This document shows, piece by piece, positions 58,561 through 64,000 of a stretch of 64,000 nt of DNA (position 1 is its first letter; each line of letters opens with the position of its first letter). The notes beneath the pieces were generated by a model, which was not told the DNA's origin, made no database searches, and saw only the letters and a program-made list of their open reading frames with translations. Position numbers and translations under genes: made by a program. Source of the stretch: Heterobilharzia americana (lineage: Eukaryota; Platyhelminthes; Trematoda; Strigeidida; Schistosomatidae); the NCBI GenBank assembly GCA_944470555.2, contig OX104130.1:77753160-77817159 (forward strand), in the 5' to 3' direction.

Positions 58561-59369
58561 TTGACTACCTTGCACCATTGGGGTACTGGTGTGATGTGAC
58601 AACATGGACCACCACAGATTGATGTCAATTTTCAGGCTAGTATTAACTGATTAACTATATTTGAGCTCCTTTCTCTATTCACTGTGATCAGATCCAGCTA
58701 GAATAAGTCTTCTAACACCAACCAGCTTGGATTAGGTTGGAGTAAGCCAATGGATCTTATGAACACTTAAATGTATATTACTTACTGTCGTTGTTGCCTT
58801 TGTAGCAGTAAAGTCAAGCTTTATCCGGATGAAAGTTTTTCTATATTCAAATAAGTACTTAGCTAGCTTCTCCTTAAATAAACACGATGTATTTACCAAA
58901 CCTATCATAGGCCTCAAAATTGTTTGTTGCCGTCTTAGACATAGATGAGAACACGTATGTATTCGAATTAACGCATGTTCGGATTCCAAGCACATACACC
59001 AAAAAAAGCCTGCAATCCTCCAACGATTCTTTTTGACGACCATTTATCACAATAAGATGCATTCGTTTCCATTGTTGGCTTGATGTCAACGGATGCCAAA
59101 TCAGATATTATCTCCTCTTACCCTTAAGGTTATTGCATGGTATGACTAAGTAACTGTGAGAATGATATTGTAGACCTGTAGTGTCGGTTTGTTGGCATAA
59201 AATACCGTAGATACCTCACAGCTGCCTTTCCGATTACCTCAGCTTCTCTAAATGAGCACACAGAAGGATGACTATATCTGAACGTTTTGCTTTAAGAAAC
59301 AAAACTGACAACTTTCGGTAAAACCCATACTTTGAATTGTCCAGACTGTAATACATAGGGGCGTAGGCA
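58561..59369. other. Unassigned DNA
   Basis: Overlapping minus-strand ORFs (59089-58732) show no domain. No element end was recognised. Confidence 0.3.
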
Positions 59370-60120
59370 GAGGTTGAGGAGCTGGTTTGGTCGCAATATC
59401 AGAAATAAGATATACGAGCTGGATGATCTAGTTGACTGCTTGAAGCTACATGTAATTGTGATTGTTAAAACGTGGTAAGTTGTGAATGTGGATATCTCTC
59501 TACATATTAAGGTGGATTGTCACGGATCGTGAAGTTGAGGATATAATCATGCATATCCATGAGAACCAGTGGATACGCCCGGGGACTTCAGAAGCCCATC
59601 AGAGAGGCACGTGCGAGTATTACTTATGGAATCAGGTCAAAGTAGGGTGTTATAACAATAAGAGTAATTTACCGTAGTTTGAATTGCCTTGCCTTTTACT
59701 TCATGCCAAATTATATTAGGAAATTTGATACTAGTGATAGAGGCCGGGCTGTAGGAGGCTTTAATGTTAACTGGTGAAAACTCAGCATCATTAAGTCAGG
59801 CAGATATTTTGATAACAGTGTTACTGACTACTTTAGGGTGTGCACTCATTTAAAGTGTAGTATGCTACACACTATGCATCAAGGCATGGGCCATCACTCA
59901 TGGAGCCAGTCTCCAAGTATCGACGTCAAGACGTGACAAACCCTAAGTACTTACCCCAATTAGTAAGTCTTAACGATCTTGTAACTGCGTTTTATTTTAC
60001 AAAGCTCGATATGATCAGTGACTCGCTTCCTCCACGCACAAACGAATGGCACGCGAAAATGTCAGTGACTAGTTCTGGAATGATGCAGGTCCTTCAGTGT
60101 AACGAGCGACAAACATAAAG
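59370..60120 (+). mobile_element. CR1-type LINE endonuclease fragment
   Basis: ISEIRYTS-like frame giving IRNKIYELDDLVDCLKL and VIVIVKTW (the N-x-R-S and E-T/S-W region, with Glu replaced by Lys) near 59395-59475, then a GGFNVNW block (59757-59777) equivalent to the GDFN motif. Stops throughout. The RT part is absent. Confidence 0.5.
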
Positions 60121-60259
60121 TAGAACCTCACACGGAGCCACATCAGTCCTAGTTGTAACGTGGCAACTTTACAATATCATGCAAAGAACAAGTAAACAGA
60201 AAAAGACTGCTATCAAAGTGGACAAAGGTGTGTGGAAGCAGAGGGAATTTGGTCACAAA

Positions 60260-60891
60260 GGTTAGCAGAACTATTCAAAATTTAGAAGACGTCAAAGAGT
60301 GAATACATTTTACCATTGTGACCGATTGTCAGCTATGTCACGAAGCCTTCAACCATTGATTCTTATCGTCTCAGGGACCTCCCTACACAACTCAAACCGA
60401 CAGTTAGAGACTGCATACACTGGTGTCACACCTTACTCTGACCACTCTGAACCTTCTTCCAACTTAATCCCACTTCGCCTAACATTGCACATCGAGTTAG
60501 GTGATGGCTCAGCATGCGCAACACACATATCTTAACCACTTTAGTCAGTGGAGGTTCACAGCCTCATCTACTAAGTTCTCTCCCTCGCCCGATACCTGTC
60601 GTCTGACCTCAACATTACTTACGTGATGACTTCAGTATGCGTGAGAAATGTTATCAAGACATCTGTGGTCAAAAACCTGTAACTGCTTCATATATTCTAC
60701 TTTCCACGACCATGTGACAGCTGTGTGACTGGATTGAGAGAACTGCAATGCCGTATACTGGCCCTGTAACAGGTACTTGCATATGTCGCCTGCATTAGAG
60801 AAAGTGCGAATTGGTAAATACTGAACGAGTTCTCCTTATCCGGTACAGATTTCATCAGTAACTATCTCGTACGGGCTGATGAAACTCTAAG
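60260..60891 (-). mobile_element. RTE 3' fragment; 60505-60891 mirrored at 63613-64000
   Basis: Minus-strand RTE C-terminus (FDHRCL near 60670, VRRQVSG near 60590, LRYVCRA-like near 60525). The part 60505-60891 is a near-perfect reverse complement of the last 388 bp of the window. Confidence 0.75.
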
Positions 60892-60999
60892 TTTGCTGTA
60901 GAAACAAAGACAGAGACAGTTGACAACTTATATTCAAAAGTTAGTGAGTGTCAATGGGTTTCCACAACATTATCTGAACAGGTTGATGTAAGAAGACTC

Positions 61000-62225
61000 A
61001 ATTTAACTGGTTTTGACGAGTGAAGAGCGAAAGCAACTTAAGCGTAAATCCACCAAGATTCTCCGCGATGATCGCAAACAATAATGAGTGGCGGAAGCGA
61101 GGGATATGGAGAATGCACCAGGGTTACGTAAATCCTGGAAACTATTTAGGTTTATTAAGGCTACCGAAAAGAAGATGGTTAAAGAAACCATCACCAAAAG
61201 GGATGCTACCCTGATAACCTCTTAAAACATGCTGTAAAATGCGGTGGGCAGGACATCTTGAAGAACAACTCAGTTAGCACACAGCAATGTTTCAGTTACT
61301 CAGCCACTAGCCAACCCAAACAAGAACGAGACGTACATATCGGTCCACCAACCGTTCTTGAAGTTAAGTACATTTTTTTGAACCTGAAACAATGAAAAGC
61401 AGCAGGAACTCACGGCTTGTCACCTGACGTTTTTAAGGATGGAGCTAGGAAATTACTGATATGTAGTGAATGGGAATCAGAGGTAGCTGGATCAGACTAG
61501 TCTGCTTCACTGGTTTTTCTAGTATATAAAAAGGGTAGACATCTTGTGAAAACCATAAGGAACACAGCTTGACTAATATCGTGTCCAAGATCTTAGAGTT
61601 CATAGTTATCCGGCGCCTAAGTGGAGATCGGAAACAGTAAACTCCAGAAAACCAGACAGGTTTTAGACCTGGATATGCAACAATCGCATTTCCTCACTCC
61701 GACAGGTTCTGCAATACAGGTCAACGACTGACATATTTCTTGACTTGAAGGTGGCCATTGACTCTGTCGACCGTGAGATGTTATGGCAGAGTGACTGCCA
61801 ATGGAGTGCCAAGCATGTATATGATGCTTATCAAAGCTCTTTACTCAAACTCACGCAGTCATGTAAGAGCTTATGGGGAGTTTTCAAGTGAACTGACGAC
61901 AACCAATGATATTCACCAAGGATATCCACTGTCACAGTTCATATTTAGCTTCGTTACAAATGTACTAATGAGCATAACCTTAGGTAAGTCTGACTTCACA
62001 GGGATTGATATATTCCCTGGAGGTCATCTGGTTGACTTGGAGTATGCAGACGTTCTTGACCGATAGCTGCTACCTTGACTTGGTGGTCGGGCCTGCATAT
62101 CACAATAACTCAAAGAGCTATACTGGTGGAACACTTGTTCCCTCGAGGTCCTATCATACCAGAGAGGTCTATTGGATAGTGGTTAGAGGAAAAGCAGTAA
62201 CCGATGTGGTGTAAATTACCACACT
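61000..62225 (+). mobile_element. SR2-like RTE RT fragment
   Basis: Plus strand: pre-RT helices with NLSVNPPRF, then SVDREML near 61765, IKALYSNSRSHVRAYGE (61845-61880), QGYPLSQFIFSF (61918-61953), IDIFPGGHLVDLEYAD (62003-62050). Many stops and shifts. Confidence 0.75.
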
Positions 62226-62242
62226 ATGATGGGAGTTATGCT

Positions 62243-63418
62243 CATCGAAGGGTGTCCGTCAAGGCTCCCCACTCTCTCCATTCTTATTCAATTTTATCAT
62301 GGATATTCTTATGGAGGCCTACCTTTCGTCAGCTGATTACACAGAGGTTGACCTAATCGAAGCAGAATTTTCGATAGACCTAAAATACGCAGATAACATA
62401 GTCCTGTTAGGTAAAGATGCTGAACAGTCGTCTTCTGGACACTGAGTGGCAATTCGAGAATGTTTAAATGTTTCTCACCACCCAAACGTAAATTGTTGCT
62501 CCATGATTGGTCTTCAACGGTGCCCCACCGCGGCTAACAATAGAGAGTGTAGTGGTTGAGTGTGTCAGCCACTTCACTTCCCAGGTAAGTGAAGTGGGAT
62601 TAGTCCTGGTGCGTTGGTCAGTGGCCGATGAAATCTCTACACGAATACAAAAGGCTCGGTTAGGTTTTGCCAACTTACGCGACCTATGGCGCTGCCGTGA
62701 TATTCGATTGTCTATTAAGGGTCGGATGTACTGCACAGCAGTCTGGTCTGTTCTACTGTATGACTGTGAAACATGGCCATTCAAGGTGGAAGACATGAGA
62801 AGGCTGGCTTCAGATGTTTGACCACTGTTACCTTCGTAGAATAGGTTGTATTCTGTGGTGTCACCACGTGGGTAACGCAGAAGTCAGGTGTAGAGTTTTA
62901 GGGAGTAGAGGTAAATCAGTTGACACGGTTGTGAAGCCTCATCGACTGAGATGGTTGGGACATGTGTTACGTGTGCCTGGTCGCCATCTGCCTCGTCACA
63001 CAATGTTGATCAAAGTAGGTCCAGGCTGAAAAAAGGCTCGAGGTGGCCAGACTAAAACATGGCACCAATGTATGAAGTGTTTGGCTGTTGGTTTGAGCCA
63101 TGTGAGGAGATGCAGACTAGGTGGTTGGGGTCCATGGGACAAGAGGAACCAGTGGTTGGAGACTCTAGGTGATGGCATGGCTGAGAACGGATATCAGTGG
63201 CGCAGATGAATGCATACATTATCCTCATCTTAACGCTATGCCGAATCTCGCCATCTCCTCGTTCTTCCTTTCTCTTTTTGTACTTTGTGTTTCTTTTGAT
63301 TGAATTTTCTTATCTTCATCTTGCGCCTCACTACCTTTTTACTTGATGTACTGATACGAAGTGTGGCAACTCGGGTCGTTACGCAGTAATGCTTGTTCCT
63401 ATGTTGATAGTGATGATG
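62243..63418 (+). mobile_element. SR2-like RTE fragment, inverted twin of 49715-50880
   Basis: Begins at GVRQGSPLSPF, with LKYADN near 62390 (YADD reads YADN). The rest is the same as the twin apart from rare substitutions (for example Leu/Pro and Asp/Ala changes) and small indels near 62300 and 62465. Ends at GTTGATAGTGATGATGA. Confidence 0.85.
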
Positions 63419-64000
63419 AAGACGATATTGTCCTGCTAGGTGGAGACGTTGATAAAATATAGGGTCTTGTGAGTGTGTTGAGCAGAAACCTGAGTATGTT
63501 TCGGATGCGTCTCACACCCGTTAAATCTCAGATGCTTCAGGGCAGGTTTGCAACTTCTTCCAGACTAAGGATAGAGAGTGAAACTGTGAAATGAGTTGAC
63601 TAGTAAATTTACTTCAGGAGTTTCATCAGCCCGTACGAGATAGTTACTGATGAAATCTGTACCGGATAAGGAGAACTCGTTCAGTATTTACCAATTCGCA
63701 CTTTCTCTAATGCAGGCGACATATGCAAGTACCTGTTACAGGGCCAGTATACGGCATTGCAGTTCTCTCAATCCAGTCACACAGCTGTCACATGGTCGTG
63801 GAAAGTAGAATATATGAAGCAGTTACAGGTTTTTGACCACAGATGTCTTGATAACATTTCTCACGCATACTGAAGTCATCACGTAAGTAATGTTGAGGTC
63901 AGACGACAGGTATCGGGCGAGGGAGAGAACTTAGTAGATGAGGCTGTGAACCTCCACTGACTAAAGTGGTTAAGATATGTGTGTCGCGCATGCTGAGCCA
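63405..64000 (+). mobile_element. RTE fragment running off the window, mirror of 60505-60891
   Basis: Starts at DDIVLLGGDVDKI, then MFRMRLTP, and from 63613 onward is the reverse complement of 60891-60505. The right end of the repeat lies outside the window. Confidence 0.75.

Noticed and set aside
1..64000. CRISPR arrays, operons with Shine-Dalgarno sites, phage or plasmid features.
   Set aside because: Spliced genes, SINEs and LINEs show this is eukaryotic nuclear DNA; no regularly spaced repeats were seen.

Overview
This is a eukaryotic window from a blood fluke (Schistosoma or a close schistosomatid). The evidence is the repeat content and the gene structure. Repeats include many decayed SR2-like RTE retrotransposons, Penelope-like elements, BEL/Pao and Gypsy remnants, tRNA-headed SINEs whose tails carry Smalpha-type hammerhead ribozyme cores, and a tRNA-Pro(GGG)-like SINE head. 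The host genes have 32-44 nt introns at the 5' end and kilobase introns further 3', the usual schistosome pattern. The sequence alone does not fix the species.

Layout. (1) 1-7085: LINE 3' tail, unassigned sequence, and a broken BEL/Pao gag on the minus strand. (2) 7086-19591: a 12.5 kb interrupted palindrome. Its arms hold inverted, near-identical copies of a dead Gypsy gag/protease joined to a dead BEL/Pao pol. The left arm carries a 4.5 kb CR1-type LINE insertion, absent from the right arm, and lacks 993 bp that the right arm has. The centre is a 355 bp spacer with a hammerhead SINE. (3) 19592-31221: mostly gene-poor AT-rich DNA with a 37 bp perfect fold-back over a ribozyme half, one exon-like ORF, one possible broken secreted-protein exon, a tRNA-like SINE, and a Penelope element split by an RTE insertion with a 12 bp target duplication. 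(4) 31222-55750: two host genes in tandem on the minus strand. (5) 55751-64000: a mosaic of RTE and CR1 fragments, including inverted duplicates.

Host genes. THOC6 (THO complex subunit 6, five exons, 55750 to 51389, 360 aa) lies upstream of REXO4 (RNA exonuclease 4, five exons, 51218 to 31222, 397 aa). All nine coding exons join in frame at GT/AG sites. Only 170 bp separate the THOC6 stop from the REXO4 start, and a polypyrimidine-AG acceptor lies 18 nt before the REXO4 ATG. Processing of a shared transcript by spliced-leader trans-splicing is therefore plausible but unproven. The two proteins act in mRNA export and in ribosomal RNA processing. REXO4 introns 1, 3 and 4 together exceed 16 kb and are largely filled by mobile elements.

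I found no convincing novel enzymatic system. The strongest unusual signals are the palindrome with an insertion history readable from its two arms, the hammerhead-bearing SINEs (two with complete cores), the compact THOC6-REXO4 pair, and a 99%-level inverted RTE duplication that brackets THOC6 together with the first exon of REXO4.
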